DNA of 64,000 bases, taken from positions 372,001 through 436,000 of the forward strand of contig NZ_CANMED010000004.1 in assembly GCF_947496855.1 (NCBI RefSeq), written 5' to 3'. Positions 22,553 to 33,029 of this stretch are shown here, one piece after another. A program made the position numbers and the translations under genes. Source of the stretch: an uncultured Aquimarina sp. Lineage in GTDB: Bacteria > Bacteroidota > Bacteroidia > Flavobacteriales > Flavobacteriaceae. The notes below the pieces were generated by a model that was given only the letters and a program-made list of their open reading frames with translations, was not told the origin of the DNA and did no database searches. The stretch's first letter is position 1; each line of letters opens with the position of its first letter.

Positions 22553-22582
22553 CAAAGGTAGAAATATTTTTCGGCAATTCAA
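22553..22582 (-). promoter_or_regulatory. Promoter of the str-S10-spc-alpha operon
   Basis: On the minus strand TTG (22582-22580) is followed after 19 bases by TACCTTTG (22560-22553). This matches the Bacteroidota housekeeping promoter TTG-N19-TAnnTTTG exactly. The expected transcription start is around 22547, giving a leader of about 50 bases before rpsL. Confidence 0.75.
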
Positions 22583-22680
22583 ATCCTAATACATTAATTT
22601 TCAAATAGATTTAAAATCTCAGCTATTAACTGTAAGAAATCCTTACGTTTTACGTTATTTTAGCACCATTAAAAAGCAAG

Positions 22681-24375
22681 TTGAAAACATCGCAACATTA
22701 TCTTCTAATAATATATATAAGTATACATTCATTTTGTTATGCACAAAAACCTATTCTGCATTTATCTATCGCAGGGAATGATTCTTTAGAAACTCAGAAA
22801 ATAGATAGTATTGGATACAAAAAGAATTTCAAGAATTTTCTAGATTTAAAAACAGAGATAAGCACTATTCAAGAAAGACTTTTAAAGTCAGGATATCTTG
22901 ACACCAGATTAGTTGAACTCAAAAAAACATCCGATTCCTTATTTACAAGTGTTTTTGAGTTAAATGAGAAATACGACATACTAACCATCTATTATAACAA
23001 AAATTTAATCCCGAAGGAAACCTTTAATCAAATATCAACCACGATAACTGATAAATACTTTTCTATACCCTTTGAAAAAACAGAAGAAACACTTCAATTT
23101 CTAACAAACTACCTAGTTAATCAAGGAAATACCTTTAGCAACTTATCACTTATCAATATTAAAAAAAATAAAAACGAAATTTCAGCAAAGCTTATAAGCA
23201 CAAAAAGCAAAACCAGAACAATTGACGATATAATAATCAAAGGCTACAGCAAGTTCCCATACTCTTATTTAAAATACAACAGTAAAATACGAAAAGGAAC
23301 CCTCTTTAAAAAAAATGATGTCATTGAAAAATCTAAGAAAATTGATAATCTTGGTTTCGCAAAAAACATTAAATCTCCAGAGGTTCTATTCGAGAAAGAT
23401 TCTACCAAAGTATACCTATATCTTGAAAAAAAGTCAGCCAACACCTTTGATGGGTTTCTTGGCTTTTCTTCTGATACCGAATCTGGAGACCTAAAATTAA
23501 ATGGGTATTTAAACTTAAACTTGATCAACAACCTGAATTACGGAGAACAACTAAATCTAATATACAAAAGTGACGGGAACGAGCAACAAAGATTTCAGGC
23601 GAATATCTCATTACCTTATATATTAAAAACGCCTATTGGTATAGAAGCCGGTTTAGATATATTTAAAAAAGATTCAAGTTTTTTAATTACAGAACAAAAG
23701 GCAAACCTTAATTATCTTATCAACGATAAAAAAAGTGTCTTTATCGGATACAAAGCTATTTCCTCAAACAACCTCCTAGACACCCCTCAACCATCTTTAA
23801 ACATTACCGACTACTCCTCCTCATTTTTTACCGCTGGTTTTAATCATACAAGAAGACAAAACAACAGCTTATTTCCAATCAAAAATAAATATATCATTAC
23901 AGGAGAGTTTGGCAACAGGAAAACGGACATAGAAAGTATTAACCAAATAAAAGGAAGTATTGATATTAGTTATACTTTTAAACTAAACCAAAGAAACTCT
24001 ATTTTATTAAAAAACACTGCCTCTGCAATTTTTTCTGACAATCTTTTCACTAATGAGTTATTGAGATTTGGGGGCATCAATTCTATAAGAGGCTTTGAAG
24101 AAAACAGTATTAACGCATCCTTATATAATGTGTTAAATACAGAATATCAATACATACTATCTTCAAACCTATATATCCACTCTATTATAGACTACTCTTA
24201 TTTTGAAGACGAAAGCTCTGAATCATCCGACAACCTCACAAGCTTTGGATTTGGGCTAGGACTAAATACTCAAACAGGGTTATTTAGAATAATCTTTGCA
24301 AATGGAAAAAACAGTGATTCGAACTTCAAGTTCTCTAACACAAAGGTTCATATTAGTCTTAACGCATCATTTTAA
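22681..24375 (+). CDS. Omp85/BamA-like outer-membrane protein, 564 aa
   Basis: An N-terminal signal peptide (hydrophobic LLIIYISIHSFCYAQ) precedes a POTRA-like region; the segment IDDIIIKGYSKFPYSYLKY to VYLYLEKK (about residues 180-258) looks like a POTRA. The C-terminal half is a predicted 16-strand barrel. GGINSIRGFEENSI carries the (V/I)RGF motif of Omp85 proteins, and the last residue is Phe as in outer-membrane barrels. Start is TTG at 22681; no in-frame ATG gives a signal peptide. It is divergent from rpsL and shorter than BamA itself (usually about 800 aa). It is therefore probably a paralogous assembly/TamA-like or transport barrel. Confidence 0.8.
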   Translation: MKTSQHYLLIIYISIHSFCYAQKPILHLSIAGNDSLETQKIDSIGYKKNFKNFLDLKTEISTIQERLLKSGYLDTRLVELKKTSDSLFTSVFELNEKYDILTIYYNKNLIPKETFNQISTTITDKYFSIPFEKTEETLQFLTNYLVNQGNTFSNLSLINIKKNKNEISAKLISTKSKTRTIDDIIIKGYSKFPYSYLKYNSKIRKGTLFKKNDVIEKSKKIDNLGFAKNIKSPEVLFEKDSTKVYLYLEKKSANTFDGFLGFSSDTESGDLKLNGYLNLNLINNLNYGEQLNLIYKSDGNEQQRFQANISLPYILKTPIGIEAGLDIFKKDSSFLITEQKANLNYLINDKKSVFIGYKAISSNNLLDTPQPSLNITDYSSSFFTAGFNHTRRQNNSLFPIKNKYIITGEFGNRKTDIESINQIKGSIDISYTFKLNQRNSILLKNTASAIFSDNLFTNELLRFGGINSIRGFEENSINASLYNVLNTEYQYILSSNLYIHSIIDYSYFEDESSESSDNLTSFGFGLGLNTQTGLFRIIFANGKNSDSNFKFSNTKVHISLNASF

Positions 24376-24691
24376 GCATCATAAAACTACATTAAAACCA
24401 AAAAGAACCTACAAAACATTTTAAATGAATACCAAAAGTTAATATACATTAAATAACAACCAAAAGTAAGACCAACCAATAAAACTAAACCTAAACAACA
24501 AGCTAAAAAATAAGTTGATTTCAATTAAAAATCAAAAAAAGACAATTAATCTTCTACTCTAATACAACCCAGAAACAGAGGTTGAAAAATTAGTATAAAA
24601 ACACCTAAAAACCGAACACTAAGACTTAATTAAAGTTTTAAACCATTTTAATCTAACGAGAGTAATAATTTGGTTTTAAACTAAATAAAAA
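24376..24691. other. A-rich non-coding gap before the first susC
   Basis: No convincing gene or terminator was found. The strand is strongly A-rich on the plus side. The last part, from about 24655, begins the block that is conserved upstream of both susC genes. Confidence 0.5.
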
Positions 24692-24722
24692 TTGTTTTTT
24701 TAAGATATTATTAAGATTTTTG
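24692..24722 (+). promoter_or_regulatory. Promoter of the first susC-susD locus
   Basis: TTG (24692-24694), a 20-base spacer, then GATTTTTG (24715-24722), one base from TAnnTTTG. The same arrangement with the same spacing lies upstream of the second susC at 33105-33135. Sequence identity between the two leaders extends from about 60 bases before the -33 box into the 5' untranslated region. Confidence 0.6.
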
Positions 24723-24753
24723 GAATAGGCTAATTTAAATAATTAAAACAACA

Positions 24754-27700
24754 ATGAAATCACACAAAAATCGAATTCTGATGCTTTTTATAGCATTAGT
24801 CACGCAAATCTCGTTTGCGCAAGAAAGCACTGTAACGGGTAAAGTTACGGACGACACAGGCATACCACTACCTGGAGTAAACATAATAGTAAAAGGAACA
24901 AATAGTGGAACTCAGTCAGATTTTGACGGTAAATACACTATAAATGTTAGCTCTGGAGCAGTTTTAACTTTTAGCTATCTTGGTTTTGCTACTAAAGAAG
25001 TTACCGTTGGAAGTAACAATCAAATTAATGTTCAACTTTCAGAAGATGCTGCAGCTCTTGATGAGGTAGTAGTAACTGGTGTTGCCTCTGGGACCAGCAA
25101 ACGCAAATTAGGTGTTTCTGTAAACTCAGTGAAGGCTGAAGATTTACAGGTTCAAGGCGCCCAATCAGTTGATCAGGCATTACAGGGTAAGATCGCTGGT
25201 ACTATTATCCAGTCTACAACAGGTCAACCTGGACAACAACAAAATATAATTCTCCGGTCAATTAATAGCTTGAACTCTTCCCAGCCAATGATATTAATTG
25301 ATGGAATTCAAGTTTCCACCTCCCAAACCAGTGTTGGTGGTGCTTCCAATCAGAGTTCTCGTTTAGCAGATATTGACTTCACTAACATAGAAAGAGTAGA
25401 GACAATATCAGGTGCTGCAGCCGGTACCATATATGGTGCTCAGGGAGCAAATGGTGTTATCAACATTATTACCAAAAAAGGTAAAGCTGGAGCTCCAAAG
25501 GTAACTATTAGATCCAACGTCAGTATCGCTTCTGCTATTACAAATGATGATGCAAATAGAGCAACTTTACATCATTATTCTACTAATCCACAAGGTTTTT
25601 TAATAGATCTAAACGGAACCCCTGTTACGAATCTAAATGGCAACTCTCAATATTTAGCAGTTGATCCAAACGAAAGAGATGTAAATGGAACAATGCTAGG
25701 AGCACAAGGTATTAATGACACACCATTCGCCGAACCAATCTTTTTGGCAACGGACATTTTGTTTAATGACGCATTTAACAGCACAACAGGAATAACAGTT
25801 TCCGGAGGGTCTGATAATATTACATACTTAGTTGCGGGTAACAGATCAGAGCAGGAAAGTGTTCTCGTAGAAGGCAAGTATGTAAAATATGACGCGCGAT
25901 TAAACCTAGGTTTTGATTTGGGTAAAAAAATAAAAATAAACACCAGATTTGATGTCATCAACAGTACCAATGACACAGGAACTAATACTGATAATGCAAA
26001 TGCCAGCAATCTAATCAACAATGTATTTCAGAATTTACCTCACGTAAATTTCTTTAATAGAAATTCTGATGGTGACTTAACGGTTTCTCCTGATGCCACT
26101 GATCCAAATTCTATTAATCCATTTTTCTTTAGAGAAACTCAAACAAGACAAGATAATATCACCCGTTATCTGGCTAATTTTGACTTAACATACAAACCTC
26201 TTGATATCCTTTCGCTTAACATGAAATATGGATATGACACTTACATACAAAACTTTACTTTTTTTCAAGAAAACCAAAGCAATCATTTACAATCAGGTTC
26301 GATCCCTACAAATATCACAGGAATCATTAATCAGATAGATACTCAAGAATATTTTCAAAACTTATTACTATCAGCAAATCTAACATTAGATTTCGATGAA
26401 GACCTAAAGCTGAATGTACCTATTACGTCTACTACGACTTTTAATTTTGACTGGAGAGATCAAGAACTAAGACAGACACTTGTAACAGGTACAAATCTTC
26501 CTGCAGGACCTTTTGGATCCTTTAATATAAATCAAGCTGTCGTAAAAACCTTTAATGGTTTTCTTGAATCTCCTTTTAGAACCTATGGATTTTTAATCAA
26601 CCAAAAATTTGATTATAAATCGTTATTCGGGTTCTCAGGTGGTTTTAGGAGAGATTTTTCCAATAGATTCGGTAATGGTTTAGACTTTACTTTCCCACGT
26701 GCTGATGCGTATTTCAATATTGCAGAACTTTTTGACTCTAAAACTATAAACTCATTAAAATTAAGAGCTGCATATGGTGAAGCAGGGATACAACCCCTAT
26801 TTAGCCAAAACATCTTTACGTTTGCCTTAACAACAGTAGGTAGTGAAGCTTTATCCAGTATCCCATCTACGGTTTCTAATCCGGATCTTGAAGTTGAAAC
26901 ATCTCAAGAAACTGAGGTTGGTATTGACTACACCTTTACTCCTAGCGATGGTGTTTGGTTTAATAGAGTGGATGGTTCCATCAATTACTTTGACCGTAAA
27001 ACAGAAGGGGCTATTTTTGATTTGGGAATCCCTACGAGCACGGGTGGTTCTGCAGTTTTCGACAACTCTTATGATATTAGTAGTGATGGTATCGAAGCCT
27101 CAATAGATCTTGGAATGTACAATTCTCAAAAAACTAAGTGGGATTTTGGGGTACGTTTTACAAAATCTACAGCCACATTGGACAGAATAGAAAATGGGCT
27201 TCCGGTAGTAGTTAATGACAATTTTGTTTTACAAGAAGGCGAGGAGATCGGTACATTTTCAGTTTTTCCTGTTATTACCAGTCTGGATGCTGTAGACAAC
27301 AGTGGAAATAGAATTATCCCAGCTGCTGACGTAGATGATTTTACTATAGCGAGCTCAGGGTATGTTGTAAATAAGAATACTGGTAATGTAGTTATTGGCC
27401 CAGATAAAGAGGTAAGAGGTAGTACACAACCAGATTTTGTTTTAACTTTCTTAAATGACGTTTCTTTATTTAACGATATTGTAGGGATTTCATTCCAAAT
27501 TGATTGGTTTCAAGGTTTAGATGTATATAATAGAGCAAGACAATGGCTATACAATAATGGATTGCATGCTGACACTGCTGTACCTGTTTCTATTGAAGAT
27601 CCTACCGGGACGGTTCAAACGGGTGCTTTCGTAAGTTATTACACATCCCTTTACAACACAAATGTACCTACTTCAGAATTTGTTGAAGACGGATCATTTA

Positions 27701-27933
27701 TACGTTTCAGAGATATTAGTCTTAGATTTAAAATTAATAAGTTACTTAAGGCAGATATCTTCGATCAAATAAACTTAACTGTTTCGGGGAGAAATCTTAT
27801 CACCATAACAGACTATAAAGGTTTAGATCCTGAAGCAGCAAGAGGCTTTGGAAACACCTTCCAGAGAGGATTTGATGAATTCACACACCCAAATGTAAAG
27901 AGTTACAATTTTGGATTAAATCTTACATTCTAA
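24754..27933 (+). CDS. SusC/RagA-family TonB-dependent outer-membrane transporter, 1059 aa
   Basis: Energy-dependent import of oligomers bound by the partner SusD lipoprotein. Signal peptide (residues 1-22, ending ISFAQ), a carboxypeptidase-D-like regulatory domain (STVTGKVTDDTGIPLPGVNI to about residue 97), then the plug (ALDEVVVTG; residues about 100-230, ending GANGVINIITKKGK), then a long beta barrel ending in NFGLNLTF. Length fits the family. Twelve bases upstream of its susD partner. No glycoside hydrolase or peptidase lies next to it, so the substrate is unknown. Confidence 0.93.
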   Translation: MKSHKNRILMLFIALVTQISFAQESTVTGKVTDDTGIPLPGVNIIVKGTNSGTQSDFDGKYTINVSSGAVLTFSYLGFATKEVTVGSNNQINVQLSEDAAALDEVVVTGVASGTSKRKLGVSVNSVKAEDLQVQGAQSVDQALQGKIAGTIIQSTTGQPGQQQNIILRSINSLNSSQPMILIDGIQVSTSQTSVGGASNQSSRLADIDFTNIERVETISGAAAGTIYGAQGANGVINIITKKGKAGAPKVTIRSNVSIASAITNDDANRATLHHYSTNPQGFLIDLNGTPVTNLNGNSQYLAVDPNERDVNGTMLGAQGINDTPFAEPIFLATDILFNDAFNSTTGITVSGGSDNITYLVAGNRSEQESVLVEGKYVKYDARLNLGFDLGKKIKINTRFDVINSTNDTGTNTDNANASNLINNVFQNLPHVNFFNRNSDGDLTVSPDATDPNSINPFFFRETQTRQDNITRYLANFDLTYKPLDILSLNMKYGYDTYIQNFTFFQENQSNHLQSGSIPTNITGIINQIDTQEYFQNLLLSANLTLDFDEDLKLNVPITSTTTFNFDWRDQELRQTLVTGTNLPAGPFGSFNINQAVVKTFNGFLESPFRTYGFLINQKFDYKSLFGFSGGFRRDFSNRFGNGLDFTFPRADAYFNIAELFDSKTINSLKLRAAYGEAGIQPLFSQNIFTFALTTVGSEALSSIPSTVSNPDLEVETSQETEVGIDYTFTPSDGVWFNRVDGSINYFDRKTEGAIFDLGIPTSTGGSAVFDNSYDISSDGIEASIDLGMYNSQKTKWDFGVRFTKSTATLDRIENGLPVVVNDNFVLQEGEEIGTFSVFPVITSLDAVDNSGNRIIPAADVDDFTIASSGYVVNKNTGNVVIGPDKEVRGSTQPDFVLTFLNDVSLFNDIVGISFQIDWFQGLDVYNRARQWLYNNGLHADTAVPVSIEDPTGTVQTGAFVSYYTSLYNTNVPTSEFVEDGSFIRFRDISLRFKINKLLKADIFDQINLTVSGRNLITITDYKGLDPEAARGFGNTFQRGFDEFTHPNVKSYNFGLNLTF

Positions 27934-27945
27934 AAAATAAAAACT

Positions 27946-29529
27946 ATGAAAAGTTTATTTAACTCAATAGTATTTCTATTAATACTAACCTGTTTTACAG
28001 GATGTCAGGATAACATACTTGACACGGACATTGACCCCGTAGATAACAATCTACCAACTATCGCTTCATTAGGAAATGTTGATGGACTGACTACTTTTTC
28101 GAAAGGAATTTATGACTTTATTTCTTCTGAAGATGTTTTCGAGAGTGTAGGACCAGAAAAAGAAAGTCCTATGCTATGGTTTACTTATGGATACCACGAA
28201 ACTATGGGAGATGTACTTACTATGCCTTGGGGTAATTTTGGTGGAAGATGGGTAAATCAAACAGAATCCATTGTTTTAGACGATGGAACTGTTGTTACCC
28301 CTCCAGCAGGAGGGTCTCAGCCTGGTGAGATCGCAATTAGAAACACCCGAGATGCTGGTAGTGACAATGCTTTGCAATACGAATGGAGAGATATGTATAG
28401 TACCATAGTACAAAGTAACACTATTGCAGAAGCGTTACCAGAGCTACCAGCTGACGACGTAACTAAAAATGCTTTTCTTGCCTGGTCTTTATGGTGGAAA
28501 GCGTATGCTTACAGTAGATTAGGATCGTTATACGAACGCGGTGTAATTAATGATAGTGGATTAATTACAAACCCCACTTCTGTCCCAAGCACAGCGTTTG
28601 TTGCAAATACTGCAATAATTGCAAAGTCTAATTCCTTATTAGATGAATTAGAATCTCTTTTAAACAGCGTTACAAATGACGGCAGTTTTGACAGTACTTT
28701 CACAAGTTTCTTTCTTGGTCATATTGGAGATCTGGGTAAAGCTGGTTTACTAGAAAATATCAACACCTTAAGAGTTCGAAATCTTGTATACAACACAAAG
28801 GTTGTTGACATGAGTGCTACTGATTGGAATGAAGTGATTACTCTAGCTAATAATGGTGTTTCCTTAAATGATAATGCTTTTGTTATGAGGTCAGAATCTT
28901 CGTTTATTGCGAATGGTTGGTTACCATCTGCTGTATTAGGTTTTTGGTACTTTCCGAGTGATCGTTTAATTCAAGATATAAATCCTGGAGATGAACGGTT
29001 CGACGAATACTTTATCCAAGACCCAGATGATGGATTTCCTTTCCCTAATCAAAGAGGTAGAGGAATACAATATGGAGCCTCTTATTTTTGGCAGGTAGAA
29101 TCGCCAATCCAATCGAATGAAGCTGAAGAAATAGCAATGTATTATGCAGGTAGTTTTGAAGAAAATCAATTATTTTTAGCAGAAGCCAAAGTGAGAACTA
29201 ACGATATCGAAGGCGGCCTTGTTCATTTGGATGCAGTAAGAACCCTTCAAAACTCAGGATTAGCCGCTACCGTTGGAACAGGTTTAACCCAAGATCAAGC
29301 CTTAGAGGAAATTAGAAAAGAACGTCGTTTAGCACTAATTTTTAGAGCTGTTTCCTTTTATGACGCTCGTCGTTACGGTATAGCTTCCGGTTCTAGAACG
29401 GGAGCACGTGTACTAGATCAAAATGCTGTACTAAACACAAATGCTACGATTAATTATGGATATCTGGAATATTGGCCAGTACCTGCATTCGAATCAGATT
29501 TTAACAATATTCCATCATCTTTAGAATAA
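27946..29529 (+). CDS. SusD/RagB-family surface lipoprotein, 527 aa
   Basis: Ligand-binding lid of the SusC transporter. Lipoprotein signal with lipobox FTGC and lipid-accepting Cys20, followed by an acidic stretch (DTDIDP) that resembles a Bacteroidota surface-export signal. The C-terminal part shows SusD features: EEIRKERRLALIFRAVSFYDARRYG and the final YWPVPAFESDFN. Translated directly after its SusC partner and ended by a strong terminator. Confidence 0.9.
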   Translation: MKSLFNSIVFLLILTCFTGCQDNILDTDIDPVDNNLPTIASLGNVDGLTTFSKGIYDFISSEDVFESVGPEKESPMLWFTYGYHETMGDVLTMPWGNFGGRWVNQTESIVLDDGTVVTPPAGGSQPGEIAIRNTRDAGSDNALQYEWRDMYSTIVQSNTIAEALPELPADDVTKNAFLAWSLWWKAYAYSRLGSLYERGVINDSGLITNPTSVPSTAFVANTAIIAKSNSLLDELESLLNSVTNDGSFDSTFTSFFLGHIGDLGKAGLLENINTLRVRNLVYNTKVVDMSATDWNEVITLANNGVSLNDNAFVMRSESSFIANGWLPSAVLGFWYFPSDRLIQDINPGDERFDEYFIQDPDDGFPFPNQRGRGIQYGASYFWQVESPIQSNEAEEIAMYYAGSFEENQLFLAEAKVRTNDIEGGLVHLDAVRTLQNSGLAATVGTGLTQDQALEEIRKERRLALIFRAVSFYDARRYGIASGSRTGARVLDQNAVLNTNATINYGYLEYWPVPAFESDFNNIPSSLE

Positions 29530-29558
29530 CAAAACGAACTAAGTTTTTTTACACAATG

Positions 29559-29593
29559 AAAGAGGTTGTTCAATAAACAGCCTCTTTTTTTTT
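29559..29593 (+). terminator. Intrinsic terminator after the first susD
   Basis: A 12-bp stem with one G-U pair, AAAGAGGTTGTT / AACAGCCTCTTT (29559-29570 with 29576-29587), five-base loop, followed by T run (29585-29593). It separates susC-susD from the downstream FG-GAP gene, whose ATG is only 12 bases further on. Confidence 0.85.
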
Positions 29594-29604
29594 AATTTTA
29601 AGTA

Positions 29605-32600
29605 ATGAAAAATATCTTTAAAATCCTGATATCGCTTCTTTTCTTAACTTCCTGCACTGAAAAAGAAACTTTACAGCCTTCCTTTTTATTTTCAAAATTG
29701 GATAACGAATCCACGGGAATAAATTTTCAGAACAACATTTTAGAGGATAGTAAGCACAACATCGTGAATTACCTTTATTATTATAATGGAGGAGGAGTAT
29801 CTGTTGGAGACATTAATGATGATGGTTTACCCGACCTTTATTTGACTTCCAATAGAGAAAAAAACAGACTTTATCTAAATCAAGGTAATTTAAAATTTAA
29901 AGACATTACTGAAAAATCAGGAACTGGTGGAAACTCTGATTGGAATACTGGCTCTACAATGGTTGATATTAATGGAGATGGTTTGCTTGATATCTACGTC
30001 TGTGCCGTAACTAAAATACTAGGGTTTAATGGCAGTAATGAATTATTCATTAATAATGGAGACGGAACCTTTAGAGAAGAATCAAAAAAGTACGGATTAA
30101 ACCTTAAAGGATATGCCACACAAGCATATTTTTTTGATTATGACAAAGATGATGACTTAGATGTTTACATAGTTAATCATGCATTACACACTAAAACCTC
30201 TCATGGCCCCTCTTACATAAGAAGAAAAAGAGTTGAATTTATTGGTGATCGATTATTGAGAAATGACAATTCCTTTTTTAAAGACGTAAGTCTTGAGGCT
30301 AAGATTTATGGAGGAGCAAATGGGTACGGACTTAGCGCAGCAATTGCAGATTTTAATAATGACGGATGGGATGATATATATGTTTGTAATGATTTTCATG
30401 AAGATGACTATTACTACATAAACAATGGAGATGGCACTTTTAAGAATGAACTATCTAAAAAATTTGCCTATACCAGCAGGTTTTCTATGGGTAGTGATGT
30501 AGCAGATGTAAATAACGACGGATATCTGGACTTAATTACATTAGACATGCTTCCAAATAATGAAAAAGTATTAAAGCAATCAGACGGAGATATTTCATAC
30601 GATACTCAAGACTTTCTTATTAAACAAGGGTACCAAAAACAGTATGCTAGAAATATGCTTCAATTAAACAATAAGGGAACTCATTTCACTGAGACAGGGT
30701 TATACAACAACGTAGCCGCTACAGACTGGAGCTGGTCACCACTTTTTGCTGACTTCAACAATGATGGCCATCAAGATTTATTTGTAACAAATGGAATCGC
30801 CAAAAGGCCAAATAATCTAGACTTTATGAGGTATCTCTCTAATTCATTTAAAACAAAGTCTCAAAATAAAAGTAATAATGATTGGCTAATTAAATCATTA
30901 GCTGTTATGCCGACAGGGGAAGCTCCAAATCAAATCTTTGAAGGAAATTCTGAAATCTTTGTAAACAGAACAGGAAATTGGATTGCCAACACTCCTTCTC
31001 TATCAAATGGTGCTGTATATGCCGACCTAGATTTAGACGGGGATCTAGACATCATCACTAACAACCTTAATAATGATGCTAGTATCTACGAAAACAATTC
31101 CGATTCTACAAACAACAACTCTAATCTATCTATAAAACTTAACTACAAGAAGTTCAACAAATTAGGCATTGGCTCCAAAGTATATCTATACAGCAAAAGA
31201 AACATTCAATACAAGCAACTATTTTCTTCAAGGGGGTTCATTTCTTCCGTAGAACCAAAACTTCATTTTGGTCTAGCACATAATGATAAAATAGACTCCA
31301 TTGTGATTGTATGGCCTAACCAAACAAAACAACAATTCCTACCCGAAACTTCTTCCAATAATATTATTGTAAATTATAATAATAGCGCTAAGCCCTTCTC
31401 TACTAAAATAAAAAACAAACCGTCTCTATTTACAAAAGAAAACTTAATTCTACATAAACATCAAGAGGATTATTATAACGATTTTAACATTGACAAACTG
31501 ATTCCTTATAAAGTTTCCACTCAAGGTCCAGCTATCGCTTTAAGTGACCTAAACAAAGATGGAATGGATGATATTTTTATTGGAGGTGCTTCCTACAAAA
31601 AATCTAAGTTGTTTATCAGCTCTCCTGGGGGTTACAAAGAGACAGCCATCCCGGAGATAGAAAAAGACTCTATAAGTGAAGATATAGATGCTATTTTTAT
31701 AGACATCGACAATGATAATGATAATGACTTGCTAGTAGCATCGGGTATTATTTCAAAAAAAGATTCTATATATCAAAATAATCGAATATACATAAACGAT
31801 GGAAATGGCTCTTTCAAAAAAGGTAACAACTTACCTAAAAACTTATTAAACACAGCCACTTTAAAACCTTATGATTATGACCAAGATGGAGATATTGACA
31901 TTTTTGTAGGAAATAAATCCAATCCAAAAAATTTCGGAGAAAAAACAACCTCATACATACTTAAAAACAAGGGTAATGGTATATTTGAAAAAGACGCAGA
32001 TTTCGTTGTTAAAACGATGATTACAGATGCGACTTGGACAGACATCAATAACGATGGAATTAAAGACTTGTTAATCGCCTCAGAATGGGACCACCCAAGA
32101 GTCTATATAAATCAATTAGGTAAATTACAAGAAATAGAAGAACTAAACTCACTTAAAGGATTATGGCAATCTATCGCAACTTATGACATCGACAATGATG
32201 GAGACCAAGACATCATGTTAGGTAACTGGGGATTGAATACAAAATTTAAAGCAACATCCATAGCTCCGATCAGAATGTACTATGCTGATTTTGATAAAAA
32301 CGGCAAAAAAGAAACTATTCTGGCTTACCCAATAGATCAGAAATATTACCCAGTAAACTCTAAAGATGAATTAGCATCACAATTACCTATTATCAATAAA
32401 TTATATAGTAGTTACAAAAGTTATGCTAACGAGACAATCGAAGACATAATAAAAAAACTCAACACTTCTTCTCCGATAACCATATATAAAATAAATACGC
32501 TAGCTAGTGGTTACGTTATCAACAATGGTAATAGCTTTAGTGACTTCAAAGAATTCCCTCCACCACTCCAATTATCGTCAATAAACTGTTTTCTAAAACA

Positions 32601-32883
32601 TGATTTCAATAAAACAGGTAATAATCAATTACTAACCGCCGGCAATTTTAATGGTCTCAATACGTACCATGGAGTTTTTAACGCTAATACTAACTTTTTA
32701 ATACACCAAAACAAACAAGTTTCTCTTATAAAATACCAGCTTTTACAGGAAATGAGCATAAATTCACTGAAAAAACAAATTGAAAAATTAAGATTAATTA
32801 ACTATAAAGAAAAAGAATATCTAATCGCTCTTGCTAATGACGATAGCCTATTAATGTATAAGATCAATTTTAAAACCAAATAA
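29605..32883 (+). CDS. FG-GAP/VCBS repeat lipoprotein with ASPIC-UnbV domain, 1092 aa
   Basis: Lipoprotein signal (lipobox LTSC, Cys17), so anchored in the envelope, probably outer membrane. About a dozen DxDxDGxxDxxx calcium-binding repeats form two propeller-like blocks: residues about 65-480 (e.g. DINDDGLPDLYLTS, DFNNDGWDDIYVCND) and about 640-880 (e.g. DLNKDGMDDIFIGGA, DIDNDGDQDIMLGNW). Between them an ASPIC/UnbV domain (about 504-580) has LGIGSKVYLYSK, SSVEPKLHFGLAHN and IVIVWPNQTKQQF. Such proteins are CRTAC1-like adhesins or binding proteins. Placement after susC-susD suggests a role with that locus, but a terminator lies between. Function not proven. Confidence 0.85.
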   Translation: MKNIFKILISLLFLTSCTEKETLQPSFLFSKLDNESTGINFQNNILEDSKHNIVNYLYYYNGGGVSVGDINDDGLPDLYLTSNREKNRLYLNQGNLKFKDITEKSGTGGNSDWNTGSTMVDINGDGLLDIYVCAVTKILGFNGSNELFINNGDGTFREESKKYGLNLKGYATQAYFFDYDKDDDLDVYIVNHALHTKTSHGPSYIRRKRVEFIGDRLLRNDNSFFKDVSLEAKIYGGANGYGLSAAIADFNNDGWDDIYVCNDFHEDDYYYINNGDGTFKNELSKKFAYTSRFSMGSDVADVNNDGYLDLITLDMLPNNEKVLKQSDGDISYDTQDFLIKQGYQKQYARNMLQLNNKGTHFTETGLYNNVAATDWSWSPLFADFNNDGHQDLFVTNGIAKRPNNLDFMRYLSNSFKTKSQNKSNNDWLIKSLAVMPTGEAPNQIFEGNSEIFVNRTGNWIANTPSLSNGAVYADLDLDGDLDIITNNLNNDASIYENNSDSTNNNSNLSIKLNYKKFNKLGIGSKVYLYSKRNIQYKQLFSSRGFISSVEPKLHFGLAHNDKIDSIVIVWPNQTKQQFLPETSSNNIIVNYNNSAKPFSTKIKNKPSLFTKENLILHKHQEDYYNDFNIDKLIPYKVSTQGPAIALSDLNKDGMDDIFIGGASYKKSKLFISSPGGYKETAIPEIEKDSISEDIDAIFIDIDNDNDNDLLVASGIISKKDSIYQNNRIYINDGNGSFKKGNNLPKNLLNTATLKPYDYDQDGDIDIFVGNKSNPKNFGEKTTSYILKNKGNGIFEKDADFVVKTMITDATWTDINNDGIKDLLIASEWDHPRVYINQLGKLQEIEELNSLKGLWQSIATYDIDNDGDQDIMLGNWGLNTKFKATSIAPIRMYYADFDKNGKKETILAYPIDQKYYPVNSKDELASQLPIINKLYSSYKSYANETIEDIIKKLNTSSPITIYKINTLASGYVINNGNSFSDFKEFPPPLQLSSINCFLKHDFNKTGNNQLLTAGNFNGLNTYHGVFNANTNFLIHQNKQVSLIKYQLLQEMSINSLKKQIEKLRLINYKEKEYLIALANDDSLLMYKINFKTK

Positions 32884-33029
32884 CACTCAAATTAAATCAT
32901 AAAAAAAACATAACCATTTTAAAACTAACGTTTTCCGAAAGAAAGATATTAAATAAAAAATCATTCAAAAAAATAATAAAACATATAATAAAGTTCATTT
33001 TAGATGAACAAAAACACAAAAACCTTCCA

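Noticed and set aside
29820..32230. CRISPR or tandem DNA repeat
   Set aside because: The periodic signal comes from diverged protein-level DxDxDG calcium-binding repeats, not from conserved DNA repeats with unique spacers.
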